This document shows positions 22,654-37,315 of a DNA stretch of 64,000 nt, piece by piece (the first letter of the stretch is position 1; the number at the start of each line of letters is the position of its first letter). Position numbers and translations under genes: made by a program. The stretch is taken from NCBI GenBank assembly GCA_016806645.1, contig JACSYO010002017.1:252501-316500 (forward strand), read 5' to 3'. The notes under the pieces were generated by a model that saw only the letters and a program-made list of their open reading frames with translations, did not search any database and was not told the DNA's origin. Source of the DNA: Ophiodon elongatus (Eukaryota; Chordata; Actinopteri; Perciformes; Hexagrammidae).

Positions 22654-24301
22654 GCAATACATTATAGTATATATGCTGTATAATAGACACCACAGCAGCA
22701 GCAAATCCTCTCTCGGGCATCAATCAGGCGGCGGCCCCCTCACACAGTGAAGCAGAATGACTGTAATGGCCGTCCCGAGCGCTCCCACGTCCCCGCGCCG
22801 ACCTTTTTCAAGCCACTTAAATGACGGTCAAAGCGCTATCCCACCCTCAGATGGATTGTTCCCTCACTTTCATTGGACACTTAGACACGACTTCCCTCCT
22901 CGTTTTTTACGGCTTCATGCTCAATCATTTCACTTCAGTTCTGCTGCACGGCGACCACAGCGACCACAGCCGGGCATCAGGGGAGCTCAGGAGGATGACA
23001 CCCGGTGGAGCTGCCATTGTTGCCCCATCACCATAACCACTACCAGCAGCAGCAGCAATGGAGTTTGCGAAGGGTTATTGAGCCAGCCGGGGGACGATAA
23101 ATGGCGGGAGCAGCCGGTGTTTGTGCTGCGTATAACTGTCTATGATGACACTGTGGAGGGTCACAGCTGTGAATCAAAGCGGGAAAGTGATGGAAACACT
23201 TTCTCTCTCCCGTGACACGTGTAACATTTAAACACTACTGTCCGGTTAACAGTCCACGCTATACATACTAATTCTGTATAAGATGTACAATACTACTATT
23301 TTAGCATGCTGGTATAAAACATATATCAACATGCCTTTTAGCATTTGTACTTAATTGCATGGTGCAATGTGTGTGACATTGGGTGTCAATCCAACTGCGA
23401 CTTTGGAATGTTTTCTGCCAATTAGAACTTCATCAGAATACTGTTTTTGTTTTTTTTCCCGAAGATTGTTTGGGGGGAGCTGTTTTCACCACCTCGTGGA
23501 AAACCCCAGAGGCAAAAAACATTCTGTTGAAGTCTGATCTAAATAGTTTTCTGTCCTGTATTTATGACTTGACAACAGTTGGATTGGGAAGTGAGTTGTT
23601 GTTGTTGTTGTTGTTGAGAGGATCCATTCTAAGCTTTTGTTGTTGTAATACAATGCATTGTGTTAAGAGTGCATGGAGAAATGCTTTGATCCCTGTTTAG
23701 AACATTGGTGGTGGTGGTGGTGCACTTCAGGCTTTTGTGGCTGAAATGAGTACTACAACGACAAAACCCTTGATCCTGACAAAAACATTTTTTTCACACA
23801 AACACACACAAAAAGTAACTTAGAAAAAATGTGTTTATTTTTCCATCTGTGAAAACAGAAACTTTTTTTCACGTGTTCTACAGTCACAAACACAGGAGAG
23901 AAAACAGCCGAGATCAGACTGAGAAAATGAATCACCAGAAAATGTTTTTCTCACCCGCCTCGCAGGGCTTCCATACGCCACCTCGCCCTCAACTTATTTG
24001 ATTGTTTTCCAGGTGTGAGCAGCGTCGCCATCTCCTCGGAGCATTGCAGTGTGGCAGAGTAGTGTGCATCAACGGCACACATTAAAAAATGATACATGCA
24101 CACCTTGGATTGTACTTTATTTTGTCACATTTTCTAGGAGGGAACACACCGAGAAACCCGCTTCCAATCAATGTGTAGTATGGATTTGGTATAAAAGTCT
24201 ACAGCTGGTAAGATAGAAAGAATAAAGAATTTACTATTTTGTATTGAACAGGACTCAAACTTTTTACAGGGTTAAAATAAATGTGGGTTGTAGTGTTGTG
24301 T

Positions 24302-24352
<51 letters not shown>

Positions 24353-25639
24353 TTGTTTTTATGGACACTTATTTGTTTATTTATTTCTTGCTTCCTGTTA
24401 CCTGTTACCCCCCAGATATTTCACTCATTTCCTACATTTTCATTGTACTCGCATGAGGGTTCCTCCTCTCTTTCTTTTATAATCTTTGATCCCTTTTCCT
24501 TCCCTCACTTTGCTGAACCAACACTGACTTGGAGTCAGAGATTGAATCCTTGACCATCACACCATCACTTGACCGGACACATTTCCATCGCGTGCCGGCA
24601 ATTTGGGCCGGATTTTACTTGCAAAAGGGGATTTTCTTTATGGTAGCACCAATTCTAGACAGGGTTATTTATGGAGGAATGTCCAGCGAGCTGCTAATGT
24701 TTTTTTTTCCATTTCTGCCCCTTTTTGGTTAAAAGAGGGCAAAGAAAGAGAAAGACTTTGAAGCAGCGAGTTAAAGAGAGATTGCGCTCAGTTCTTCAGG
24801 TTCTCTCTGTGAAGGCCCGGGTTGTCTCTTCCCTCTCATTAAGCAGAGGGGTAGTGTCCCTCCCTGAACTTGCTCATTAAGCCCTGTTTTGGTACAGTAT
24901 TACTTTGATAGATGTTTCACGTACGTACCATGTAATAGGGCCGACGAATCAGACCCATGTAAATGGCAACGCACACATACAGCTCTCCCCCACGGAGAGC
25001 GAGATGGCAGCGTGCGAGGCAGTAATGATCCATGGACAGGCCAAGAGAGAGGTCCTACACCGGCAATCCAAGGACGTTCAGCAGTGATGCAGGAAATGAA
25101 TGACTTGGGAGTGTAATGGAGACTTAAACAGCAATTGGTTTAGAGGGGAACAGTTGTCAGAGCACACGAGAAACAATGACACGTTTCACTACTTTTATTT
25201 GGCATTGAAATTATGAAAAGAACGTGAAAAGAGGTAATATTTCTTTTTAGAAGATAAGATTTGGACTTTTTCATAAATCTTTTTATAAAATGTTATAATA
25301 AAATGGCCAAATACCGCTTTTAAAAAGGGGCCCCTCCATGTTGGACAGGGTTAAATGTTTTTTTTTTTTATATGTATGTGTAAACGATAGATTTAGTTGG
25401 AAATGAGTTACTGCTATTCATGAACATTAAGAGACAGATTAGTCTGCATTGAGGGGAAAATAAGGTTAAACTTGCTTTTTTTTTGACTGAAAACCATTCC
25501 CAAAAATGACCAAATGCATCATCTTGTGTGCATTCTCAAAGTTAAAAGTTGTAATTCTTAACTTAACTTTGTTGCATCACCTAACTTAATAATTACACAA
25601 TCAATAAAATAAAAAATATATATACTATCATAAGAGGAC
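22651..25639. other. Intergenic, no gene seen
   Basis: Unique sequence with (GTT)n at 23596-23617, (GGT)n at 23708-23723 and (TA)n at 24306-24350. The part at 24840-25120 is complex and enhancer-like. No supported exon. Confidence 0.45.
24306..24350. repeat. (TA)n microsatellite
   Basis: Uninterrupted TA array of 45 bp. Confidence 0.95.
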
Positions 25640-26480
25640 ATGGAAAAGTGGCAGGGAATCAGCACGTTGCCCGGTCTGGTGCAAGGACACACCGCTGATG
25701 CCGCTGCTGCTCACACAAGGCACCGCTCGCACGCTCCTGCATCAAAACACCGACTGTGTGCTCGTGAAACCGCCCTGCTGCTGACACCACCACCACCACC
25801 ACCATTAACCCGCAGCGCGAGGACACGGGCACAATTTGAATCACAGCCCGACCTCTCCGATCCGTTTGTAGTTTGCAATGTGGGGCGTGCGTGCCACACA
25901 TACTACTAATCCCTGGATCCTCAGAGAAGGACCATGATTTCTGGGACGGTGTTGCCAGGGGGAAAGGTGGCGTCCGGGACCTGTTGGAAATGACAGCTGG
26001 AGAAGGCGGATTGAAGCACGGGGATCACGACAGCAGCGAACGGAGCAGATAGCGAAGCAACTCCCTCGCGTCGCCGTGTAAAAGGGTGTGTGTGTGTGTG
26101 TGTTTGCGACGTTTGACAGCTTTAGCCCGACAGCTAAGGATTGCGCCGTGAACCCGCGGCTCGCAAAAGCTAACGACACCCGAGCTGAGGGCATGTGGGT
26201 GCGTGCGTGCTTGCGTGCGTGTGTAGAGCTATAGATTTGGGTGTGAACGTGTGTTTTGTTGGCGGACGTGCGTGTGTGTGCCGCCGTACTTCTCTTCGCT
26301 GTACCCACCTGGCGCGACAGCTAGCATGCTAATTTGATAAAGCTAGTGGGCTAATAAACGAAATTAGCTGACCACGGGCGAGGCACCACTCTGACTTCAC
26401 CCCCGAGAGTCATGTGGGCCCCTAGTACGGGGGTTCACAGCGGGCACGTGGATGTACTCAGTGCGGCCCGGGCTGCCTCG
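25640..26480 (+). promoter_or_regulatory. CpG-rich probable promoter of the Mab-21 family gene
   Basis: CpG density rises sharply here compared with both flanks, and the block lies 1.0-1.9 kb upstream of the acceptor that opens the first coding exon at 27518. A noncoding first exon is therefore expected inside it. I could not choose a donor with confidence. It also holds a (CAC)n run at 25788-25804, a short GT run near 26086 and several GCTAA/TTAGC words at 26320-26560. Confidence 0.5.
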
Positions 26481-27527
26481 ATATCTATTACGCGTTATCT
26501 AATTAGCTAATGTTAACACTGTCAGGCTGGCTAATTTGCTCGGCTATTAGCTTAGCGGCTAGGGGCCAGGGGAGTTCGCTAATTGACCCAGTTAGTTCTG
26601 TGGGGCAGAGGCCATGTTGTCATTCCCCGAGTCGTGTTTATGTTACAAGTTTTTTATTGTTGCCTCGTTACTTTTCGGCTTCCCCATTCCCCACAGTGTC
26701 TGTACCGCTAAACGTGTTGACAAGAACCCCCCCCCCCCCCACGACATGCTATGACGAGCTCCCTCTGAGACCCGACCTCACGGGACGCGTACAGGGTTTT
26801 GTTCAACAACCTGTGTGGGTTGGCAGGTTCATTTTTGTTTTTTTAAACAGCGGTTTAGCTGCGAGTCACAAAACCACGAATGCAAAAGTCAAAACAAAAC
26901 AAAACAACACTATTTACACGAGAGGCAAAGAACCGCAATCAATGAGCTTGTGGTTGCTACACACTTGTGACCATTAATGGTGCTCAAATGACTGCGTGAT
27001 GTAATGTGATTAACAGTCTTTTCGGTCAGGCTCCATTAAGTAACGTTTGTGTGCTTTCAGTGGTCCGACCCATAATGCTGAGCGTCAGGTTGACTTACTG
27101 TAATTGCTGCCGCATCAGCAACACATTTCATGCTATTAAAATGTGATGCTAGTTGGTCCCTGATGTCGTGTGTTCCTCCAGAATGGGCCCTCACAGCCTC
27201 GTGATTCACTCGAGGCCGTTGGAAAACGAGGCTAGGGGTTATGTGGCAATAAGAAGTAAATCAGTGTAAACGTACAGTAGGCTGTCGGATGCAATCTGGA
27301 AACTGGTCAAACATGGGCCTGTGTTTTCCTTCTCGGGTGCTAAATAATACCAACAAAAATCAACAGTTGTTATTAGCATCGTTATGGCGTAATCCGTCCC
27401 TGAAGGGAACCCATTTGGACTGAGTTAGGGATTGGAAAATAAGGCTGTTGTGATATTAAAAACCTTCAAACAGACCAACAACCATTTCCCCTTTTCCTCG
27501 CCCCTTCGCCACCACAGGGTTGCAGAG

Positions 27528-30500
27528 ATGGAGTCCCTTATGAGTGCGGTGGCGCCGCGCTCCCCAGCCCCGGCCAAGAAGCTGTCGGAGGTGGACTTCC
27601 GGTCCGGGGCCACCCTGGAGCAGTTGTCGGCCCAGGTGTCCGAGCTAGTCGTGCTGGAACAGGGGGACTTCGGAGACCAGACCGCCTTGGAGGTTCACAC
27701 CGCCAAGGACTTCATCTTCAACATGCTCGGTACGTCCGGGCGACGCGCTCCGCGTTGTGGTTCACCCTAAACGTTCTCTCGTCTTCAGTCCTTAAACAAT
27801 CCTTATTACTATTATTATAATATTCCACCCAGGGTAGTGTCACTGAGAGGGCAATGAGTAATCATTCCCAGGAACGCCCGGCTCCACACTCGCACGCTAC
27901 CGGGGCCCGGCCTCACCTGGAAGCGGCCCAGCAGAGCCACAGTCTGATGAGGCTGCTGAACACGCCTTATGACGCGCAGTCAGCTGTGCTGGCACCCGGC
28001 ACATTTTATGTGACGCGATGAGTAAAATCAATTTCATACTGGAACAAATACAGCTTAATCCATATTGGTATGTACTGTATATCTCTATCCTCATTATTTA
28101 TATATATATATTTATATATATATATATATATATATTTATATTTACTAGTTATACCCCATGTGGTTGCAGTGATAGAGGGACTTTCAGTGTCCAGTAGTGG
28201 ATCAGCAAGCTTTTACAGCACACCGAAAGGAATGAAACGTGTGAAACTATTGAGCTTCATGCCAATTGGTGCCAAAGGGAAGGTGGAAGCAGAAAGTCTA
28301 ACGTCCATGCCTCCTGCTTTCTCCAGAGCCCCCCCCCCCCCCCCCTTCACATTCTGCTTTGTACGTCACTCTTAAAGCCACAGTCCGGATTAGATATACC
28401 GGCTGGTTTGACAAAGCAGAACACGTCTCTCCTTCTATTTCAGAGACCCTGCTCTTAGTGCTGTAACCTGTGGCATCTTAGTGGTCGTTTTATTTTTTTT
28501 ATTCGTTACTGTCCGTCCGTAGAAATGTGACGCATCTGATTTTTAGGCAAAAAGGACGAAGCTGCAGGATGTCACTCCAACAGGACGGGACACACGGCTC
28601 TCCTCGGCAGACACGTTTTAGAACTCCGGTTGTGAGACAAGCATGTGTGACAAACACGATCAACACCATAGACTTAGTCTGCCGTGACATTGTACATGTA
28701 CAGCTTCAATTTAATCCCCGAGCAGACACATTACATGTTTGTCCCCCCCCCCCCCCAAGTCTTACTTTGATATTTAGAGGCTTGTAATTCATATCAGCTT
28801 GGATGCAATATGTTTTTAAACTTCCACATTTGGCATTTTTTTCAGATTTAGAACTTTGATTTGATTTAGAACTGACGTGCAGGAATTCAAAGCATATATT
28901 TTTTTATTTTTTCCCTCGTGTGTCGCCCTACTCCCTCTGTCGTCTCCGCGCGCCGACTTTCATGCTGAACTCCTGAGAGACGGGTTTGCTAATGGAGACG
29001 TGGAGCTGTCCCAAATGTTTTTGTTCTGCGTCGTCGGCTGAACTGTGTTTGTTCGCCCAATAGGTGGCACTCTCCCCCCTCCCTGCTGTCATCCTTGTCC
29101 TCTCGTATCACTATCAGCCTCTTCCATGTGCACTGGAAACAAAACCCCATTTGACCAGCATGCTGCAGGTAGTTTTCCACTGGTTGACAGACGGCTCCTG
29201 CACATTTCAGAATTAGTCTCCTCCCCCCTGTGAGTGTTTTTTCTCATTGCATTGTATCACCTCATACTGTACAGGCGGGGGTTATTTTTTTTATTTAACT
29301 AAACTAGCTGTTTTTCAGTCTTTTTCCTTTTTCTCAGATTTCCGTTTTTCTTTTATGATTCTGGTGCAAAGCCCTCTGCTTTCCTCTTTATCTGCTCCCA
29401 CGCTCCCTTGCTTGAGAACCTCCCGGTAACTTTTTACTTCACTTTTTGAGGCTGCTTTCTCCGGCACGATCACCGATGGTTTGCTGGTGTTTTCAGACCC
29501 TGTGCCTCACCGCCCCGCTGTGACGGCTCTGACTGTGAAAAGAAAACAGGGGGGGGGAAACAAAAAAACAAGATTGACAGTTTTACACGGAGGGTTTGGT
29601 TTGTGTTGGATTCTAGGAATAGGAGGTTAATGGGGTAGTTTGGATTTTGTGGGGTTGCAGGAGGTACTTATCAGCTGGTCGGCACGCCTCCAGTTTGGAG
29701 AAACAGACAGACGGGTCTACGTAATATTTATAATATTTTCACTGCCCTCTCCGACGGGGAACTGAAGCAGTGATATCCATCCATGCTCTCTTCAAAGCCA
29801 CGGGACTCCATCGACCAAAAGGATACTTTTAGCTCGTAGAACGTGGGGGTTGGTGGTCTACCCCGGCCTCCATCGGTTGGTTTGTTTGTGTTTATTGTGT
29901 GACTAAAGTGAATCCGAACAAACCCATATAAAATACCAAAGTCACGCAATAACGCAAACAAGCCAATGGCGACGGCGGTGGTAAACCAGCAACTCCCATG
30001 TCCCGCGGAGTAAAATGACATTACTTTGGTACGTCTGTTTCTCCAGACTGGAGGTCTGCCGACCGCCATCTCCTATAGGAAGTAATGGATCAGTACCTCA
30101 TACGACCCTGCTTAAAAAAATAAATAAAACCAACTATCCCTTTAAGTTCACGGTGGTAGCTGCATGCGGAGGATGAAAGGCAGCACTGAAGAGCAAATAT
30201 CCTCCCTTTGATGGAGGGGCCTTGTTGCAGCACGGCGGCCTGCTGGAGGAGGCTCGGCATACAGTAGCCGTGTGCGTGTGTGTGTGTGCGTATGTGTGTG
30301 TGCGTGTGCGTGCGTGTGCGTGCGGGGGCTGGGGCTGTTTTTGCTAGGTGTTTTCTTCATAATGTTTTTATAAAGTTTGAGCTGCAGAGGGTTCCCCACT
30401 GTGCTTTGTACCCTTGTCAGGGGAAAGTAAAAGGGATTAAACTCGCACGCTCTCACTCACAAGTACAGCCGGTGAATTTCTTCACAGTCTGACAGATCTG

Positions 30501-32391
30501 AGAAGAGGCTCTTATTTACCCGGCGTTTGAGTAAACACTGCGGTTTGCCCTCGGGCGAGTGCGGTGGGGGCTACTGTATCCATCTTTCAGGAAAACAAAA
30601 GTCTGATGACGGCAGAAAGAGATCCCCGGTGAAGCAGGAGATCTGTTGCTCGGCCCAAACGCGCCCCAAAACCCGGCTTTTCACATCTCAAAGTTTGTTC
30701 GCCGGCTCGAGAGTTCAGAGTCCCTCGTCCCTCTGCTGATGCCAATGAAAATGGATACTTTTGATCCAAGTTTGAAAAGAGAGCCGTTCCGTCCAGCCCA
30801 GATGTTGACACTTCTATCCGTGCGACAAGTAAACGAACCTGAAGAATTTAGTAATTGTGACGTGACATGAGTCTGCTCGGTTGACTCCGAGCACCAGACC
30901 TTCACTCTGTCTTACAGTGAGCTCGGCGACTTGCCTTTTCTCTTGGGCTTCTTACATCAGCCATTTTTCTTTTCTCACTATTCTTCATACTTAAGCCACA
31001 GAGAAGGGTGATCAGCACCTGAGTTGGTTTCTTCAAAGTCAGGAGAGGCATCAGTCAAAAGCTCCCCCTTGAGCTGCGATGACAAATGAAGAAGAAGCGA
31101 AGCCCGTCTGTGGACGAGTGATTAATCCGTCCCGCCAGCATCTCAACACGTTCCCTTTTTGTTGTGGATCAACACCACTTTGCAGCTGTTCCAAGACGCA
31201 GAGATCCATTTCCCGAACTTTCCTTTACAATGTCCTGATTGCAAGCTCACCAAAAACCATTTCAGTTCCAATAACCTTTTTAGTTATGTACCTATCCCTT
31301 CATGACATTTCAGCTGTCTTGTTAAAATCTATGAAACGATACCTCCTCCTTTCTCCATCACCAAAACGTTTTTAAGGGACCGTTAAGTTGATACGAGCCC
31401 GTTACCTGTGCCACACACACAAGACGGCCACCATAGAGCCATCTTTTGTGAACTATAGCCTTTTTAATATTAGCCGCGACCTCCGGCCTCATCGTTGCAG
31501 GAGGTCGCTGTGTGACGCTCAGAGTTCAGTTGGGAGTTTTTATTTATTTTTTTAAATAAAAGCTCAGCAATCTGGAGTCCCGTGTGGCTGCGTTGGCTCA
31601 CTCGTCCTCTGCTAATGCCATTTTTGGATGCGAGAGCCTGTCTTCATCTGGCGGCCGGGCCGGCTCCATGGCACTGCAACAGTAGACGACTGAAATGTTT
31701 CTGTTCCGTTTTCATCAGACTCGGCCGAGCAGCACAGATGAGCTGCGTCTTGCACCCGCCGTGAGCGGTGGTCATTGTTCCCCGCCGACTCGCCTTTCTT
31801 GGTATTAAATCTTAATAGTCGGACAGCTGGCACGTCGGTGAAAATGAAACCCTAAACACAGTCGAGGTTAACGTTAATTCACCTCGGCTCCCAACCTCCA
31901 TTACATAAGGCTCTGTAACCAATCAGCCAACAGCTGTCTGTCATGTAGACACAGTAGAGTGTCCCGTGACATCACATCATCCATTAGGCTTCTTTTCACG
32001 GCGCCTAATTAAATATGACTTACAGAATTTCCGCATGTTCAGTAAGCAGTGTTTTGACGTTGCACGACGTGTTATCAACTGCGCTGCTCATTTTAATAAC
32101 CAGGGCTGACATTGTGATTTATTTATTTTTTTCTTCTTTCTTTGCTCTTTCGTAATCGCACCCCTGAGGCGAAGAGGGAGGAATCGTTTGGTCTGTAGCC
32201 GTCAACTGATAACAGTATCTTATGTGCAGGCTGGAGCTGTCTGAGGTGCTGGGGGGATTAAAAAAAAAAAGAATGCTTATGTTTGCCACACATCCTCGAC
32301 ACTTTAAATATTCCTTTAAAATAAGTTTCCTATATGTAGCTCGAGATGTTGGAGTACACAAAGCTGACTGATGTTTCAAATAATTACCTTA

Positions 32392-32486
<95 letters not shown>

Positions 32487-33114
32487 TACAACAAGCATCC
32501 CACTTAAACTGAAACTCCACAATGGGAACCTCACAATCCATCTTCAAAATGCTAGTTTTGCTTAAAAATGACACACACACATGCACTGGGGTTACTGTTT
32601 CGAAGCAGCAACAACGCAGTGATGTGCTTCATATAAAACACTGCTGTCTTTAGTACTCGTAGTCTACCTTTTTAAATGTACTCGTGCAGGCTTCAGTGAA
32701 AGATCGCTCCAGTGCCATTGACGTTTTTACAACAACTAAAAAGACAAAGAAAAGTAGAATTGCAGTACAGGAATCAATACAAAACAAATAGTTACCTAAA
32801 AAAAATCCAGGTCAATAAAACGTATAATAAGGGATGATGGATGGCTTTGGATCGGGGTGAAGGCTGTGGACAAACGGTGAATTGGTCGGGATCAGTCGCA
32901 CACGACTTCTCAAGTGAGCAGGCCGCCCTGCGGCCCTGAACTGTAAGAGTAAACCTGCAGTGACATTTCCCTCGTTGGGTGACAATCGCCTGTCATTTAG
33001 GGGGAAACGTGGCATCGCAGTATAACTGCCATCAAAGCAGCAGTGGAGAGCTGGGAGACCCTGCAGGTGGTTTAGACACGCAATGTCTGTCATCCCTCTG
33101 AGCCCTGTTTGTAG

Positions 33115-33180
<66 letters not shown>

Positions 33181-36100
33181 CTTACCTGGCTCAGTAGTTT
33201 GAGACTCTCCCCTCCATCAGATTAAATTGGAACTTCTTCATTCCTCTTCCTCTCAGAAGCCTATTTCTGAGCTAATCCCCCGCCTTGATATGAATTCATA
33301 AACTGCGAGCCGGGCGGAATGGCTCACCTTTCAGCAGCTGGCTCGTCTGGGATTAATCCTGCTATTAGTGTGCGAGGTGAGGCCGCCAGAAGTGCCGGTT
33401 GAACAGCGCCGATAGCATCCGGTAGAGACTATATTAGTCAGGAGTCATTTGGAACAAATTCAATTGCTCCTTTTTTTTTTTTGGTTGAGGCCGCTTTTTG
33501 ACATCGTCTTCGTGGCACGCTCTGCTGCAGAATAAACAGAAAGGTCACGCAGAGGTCGGGGATGTGCAACATCTCCTTCAGAAACTACTCCACCAAGAAC
33601 TTGCAGAGCCATAACATTCAGCTGGATTACTGTATAAAGGGCAAATCAGTTTACTGGTTTATGGTTTACCACCATATGCATAAATGATCACAGGCCCTGT
33701 GGCATCCAACATCATAGCAATACCTTTAGTGCAGCCTGAGCCACTGGCTGCCATGAATGTCTTTTGCATTTAAACTGTTAATTAATAATGCATAGTGTTT
33801 TTGAGAATCGGTCATTATCAAAAAACACAATGTCACAAAGAAATATGACAATACATGATATTGCAATGCTCAAGTGTATCAATATTTTCTTTTTGGGGAG
33901 CCGGACTGACAGTTGTACACTCTGCCGTGCCCTGTACCTGGGCTTATTTTATGGAATTTCGTGAATGGATAACAGTAAACTTGCCTACATCTCAGTTGTT
34001 AGTGCGGCCTAGTTTCAGACACCCTCTCCCCCCCTCCCCCCTCCCTCCCTCCCCTCATCCCTCTCGCTCTCTCACAGCAGCGGCGCACAGAAGTCGTCGG
34101 CTTATTAAGAGGAATCCCATTTTCCGGAGAGATTTACGGAGCTATTCTTGGAGTCTATCAAACTGAAACTGGAGGTGTGTGGCAGGGGGGGGGGGCTGGG
34201 GGGATTTCTCGGCACGCTGTTGTCACCTCATACTCCGAGGGTGAAGTGTATTCTGTGTATTCGGTAGACGTGTGTGGCGCAATTACTTAAAATGTGAATA
34301 TATACACATATATGTATGTATGAACTCCCAAGACGGATGACAAAATAATAGCTCTTGTGCAAATACATTACGTGCATTGATTTTTAAATCGCTGTAAATG
34401 AGTTTTTGTATAGCCATCTTCATGATATATTTTCCATATTTTGAGGCAGGGCAGAGGCGTCTGGGTGGGCCTTCCCTGCTGGATACATTGAAGGGGCAAG
34501 CCCTGCTTTATGTAAATGCCCTTGGACATTTCCCCTAAACCCCATTTATCTTTGTCAAAAAGAGTGTTGTTGCGTGTCCTCTCTTCCCTTTTTTTTTTTT
34601 TTTTTTGCTTTCCAACCCTACAAGTTAATAGTCCGGCTTTACTTTCACCTCTTTTAAGCAAACACCAATCTCTTGAGAGTCAAACGCAGTGCAGAGGTCG
34701 GTGGTGTTTGTTTATGGTAATCACGGTTATCTCCCAGGATCAAAGTTGTGATGATTTATTGATGTTGAAATCAGATATTGAATTTTCTTCTTCTTTTTTT
34801 TTTACCCCTGGCCTCATCTCCCGGAGCAGGTCACTTCAAAGACTCCTGCAGCACAGCGTGAATGCCCCTTTTGATTGCAGCACACGTGCCATTTTTAACC
34901 TCGGCTGTTTGGTTCTACGATCTCACCGCCGATGGATGTTCAAGTGTGAAACCTTTTTCCGCAGTAATCACGACGCAAAGAGGTCATTTTGAAATCTGAA
35001 TTGGCTTCAGGTCTTACAGTAGCATGTGAGAGCGCGCCATGCAGGCAGGTGGGGTAGGTAAGGAGTCGGGCTCCACCGTCTCCACACCCCGAGACTCCAC
35101 ACCCCGAGACTGATAACCAATAGCCATCAAATAGTCCTTTCACAGACACGGAATTGGGTCTAGTCTGAAAATAGCTCTTATCGTAAAACGTCCCTCTAAT
35201 GGAAATCTACATTCAAAGACATTTCTTATAGGATTAAGTTTAATCCGTGGCTGTGAAAGCAGCCTAGACGCTCTCCATTCCAGCTCTATTCTCAGACTGT
35301 GTGTCTACAGGCGTGTGTGTATATACACGCTGGGGTGTGTGCGTGTGGGTGTGGGTGTGGGTGTGTGTGTGTGTGTGTGTGGATGGGTGTGTGTGTGCGT
35401 GTGGGTGTGGGCTGGCAGATGCCCAGCAAAGCAGCGTGCTGACGATTTTTAGAGTTTAAAAAAAAAAAAAAAAATAGATTGTGTTCCTTTGGAACGACCT
35501 CAAACTTCCAGTGTTGGAGATTGAAGAAGGTTCGCTAATTGATACCGTTTTTTTTTTTTTTTTCTTCTCCTCCCTCGCCTGAGAGATGCTCTTTACTCTC
35601 TTTTTGCATCGCTCGTTTTCACCCCGCTCGCCTGTTTGACCCAATTCATCATGTGTCCGATAAAAGCAGACAAGTGAGAGGAGTCGCGGCTTCCAACTTG
35701 TTCCCCTTTGGCTGCCGTCTAATCCGTCGCTCTCTTCTTCCCTTTGATCTGCCCGCTCGTTCTCTTTCTCCCCTCCCCTCTTTTCTTTTTTTTTAAATGC
35801 AGCCTAACGGATTTCATGTGCTGATAATTGACTGGCAGTGGTGGTAGAAGTACTCCGATCTTTTACTGAAGTGAAAGTACCAACATCAATTTCTACTTAC
35901 GTACTACATACTTTAATGCATCAATAATTACCATTTAGCTTTTTGCATTAATGTGTTCATCGCTTTAATGTTGCAGCTGGTTAAGATGGAGCTAATTATA
36001 ATGACTATATACTGCTGAGAAGCATCATTAAAGTCTTATCTTAGCCAATAATATTACATCATAATTTAAAGTAACTAGCAACTAAAGGTATTAAATGAAA

Positions 36101-37217
36101 CGTAGATGGGTAAAAAGTTCAATATGTCCCTCTGAATTGAAGTGAAGTAGAAGTATAAAGTGGAATGAAAAGAAAAGGCTCGAGTCAAGTACAAGTACCT
36201 CAAATTTGTACTTGAGTACGGCACTTGAGTAAACGTACTTGGCCACTTTTCCACCAGCGTCGATTGTTTTTCACAAACGATCACTACGAGTTGAGTATGG
36301 TGCTCTTATTTTTTTTGCAACTGTAGAAGGTTTGTATTTGTCATCAGCCGTCTTTACCGTGTTCCTTTTGTAATCGATCGTGTTCGGGGTTCTCCAACCA
36401 GAAACAGGCCAACGCGATTGAGAGTCACTGAAATAAGTTTAAATAAGCCTCGTCATGATTCACAGCGCACAAGAAATTAACTTTTCTGCGTGTTCATTTT
36501 TGATCAGTGCCGAGGTATCCGCTCAGGGTTAGTCGTCCTTTGTCACAAAGTGAAACCTCAGCCGTGACGCCACGGGAGGAGGGTTCAAAGGCGGAGGATC
36601 CCGAGGAACGCTGGTGCTCCGGTTGAAGCGCAGTAGTCTAGTCGGGAGATGAAAGCCGCCCGTGGAGGGAGGTGAGCCGATCCCGCTGAGACGCACTGTT
36701 GCGTGCTCTCTTTGTTTTCCTCCCTCTGTTTGACTGCTCCCACAGTGGTCGCGTCAAATGGAGCACTTCCACTGTGCTCCTCGACAACGCAGAGCACCAG
36801 ACAGAATCCTCGTAGCCACATTTGACTTTGACTCGTTCCTTTCCCCTCCCCCGGATTTTCCCCAACACCTATTCTCTTATGCATGCCGTCACAGGGCTCC
36901 GCCTTCTTGATATAAAGTGAGAAATGATTGCGCGGGTGAGGACGCTGCCCCCACTAAGGGACATGTTGCTCTGTCGGACCACAATTGGTTGTTCGTTCTC
37001 CATCAACATGGACACTTGGTACCACGTGTGACACATAAGGAGGAAGTAAAACGGCAAATTCAGCCGTCTGAAATCCAACAAGTTCATCACTTTACATTTC
37101 CAAGAGTGGAAGCATTGAGAATGCGTTTCTATTGATGCCACCTGTGAGTATCGGTGGCTTTTTCCTCCCGGTATTTTGCCTCTGACTGAATTTTTCCCCA
37201 TCCCAACACATGCTTAG

Positions 37218-37315
<98 letters not shown>

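Noticed and set aside
22757..23215. 152-codon frame rich in Pro and Ser
   Set aside because: Composition follows local GC content, contains a CAG-type run, and no acceptor or donor supports it.
29728..30069. 113-codon minus-strand open frame with a hydrophobic stretch
   Set aside because: It lies wholly within the TTAA-bounded MITE and has no exon signals.
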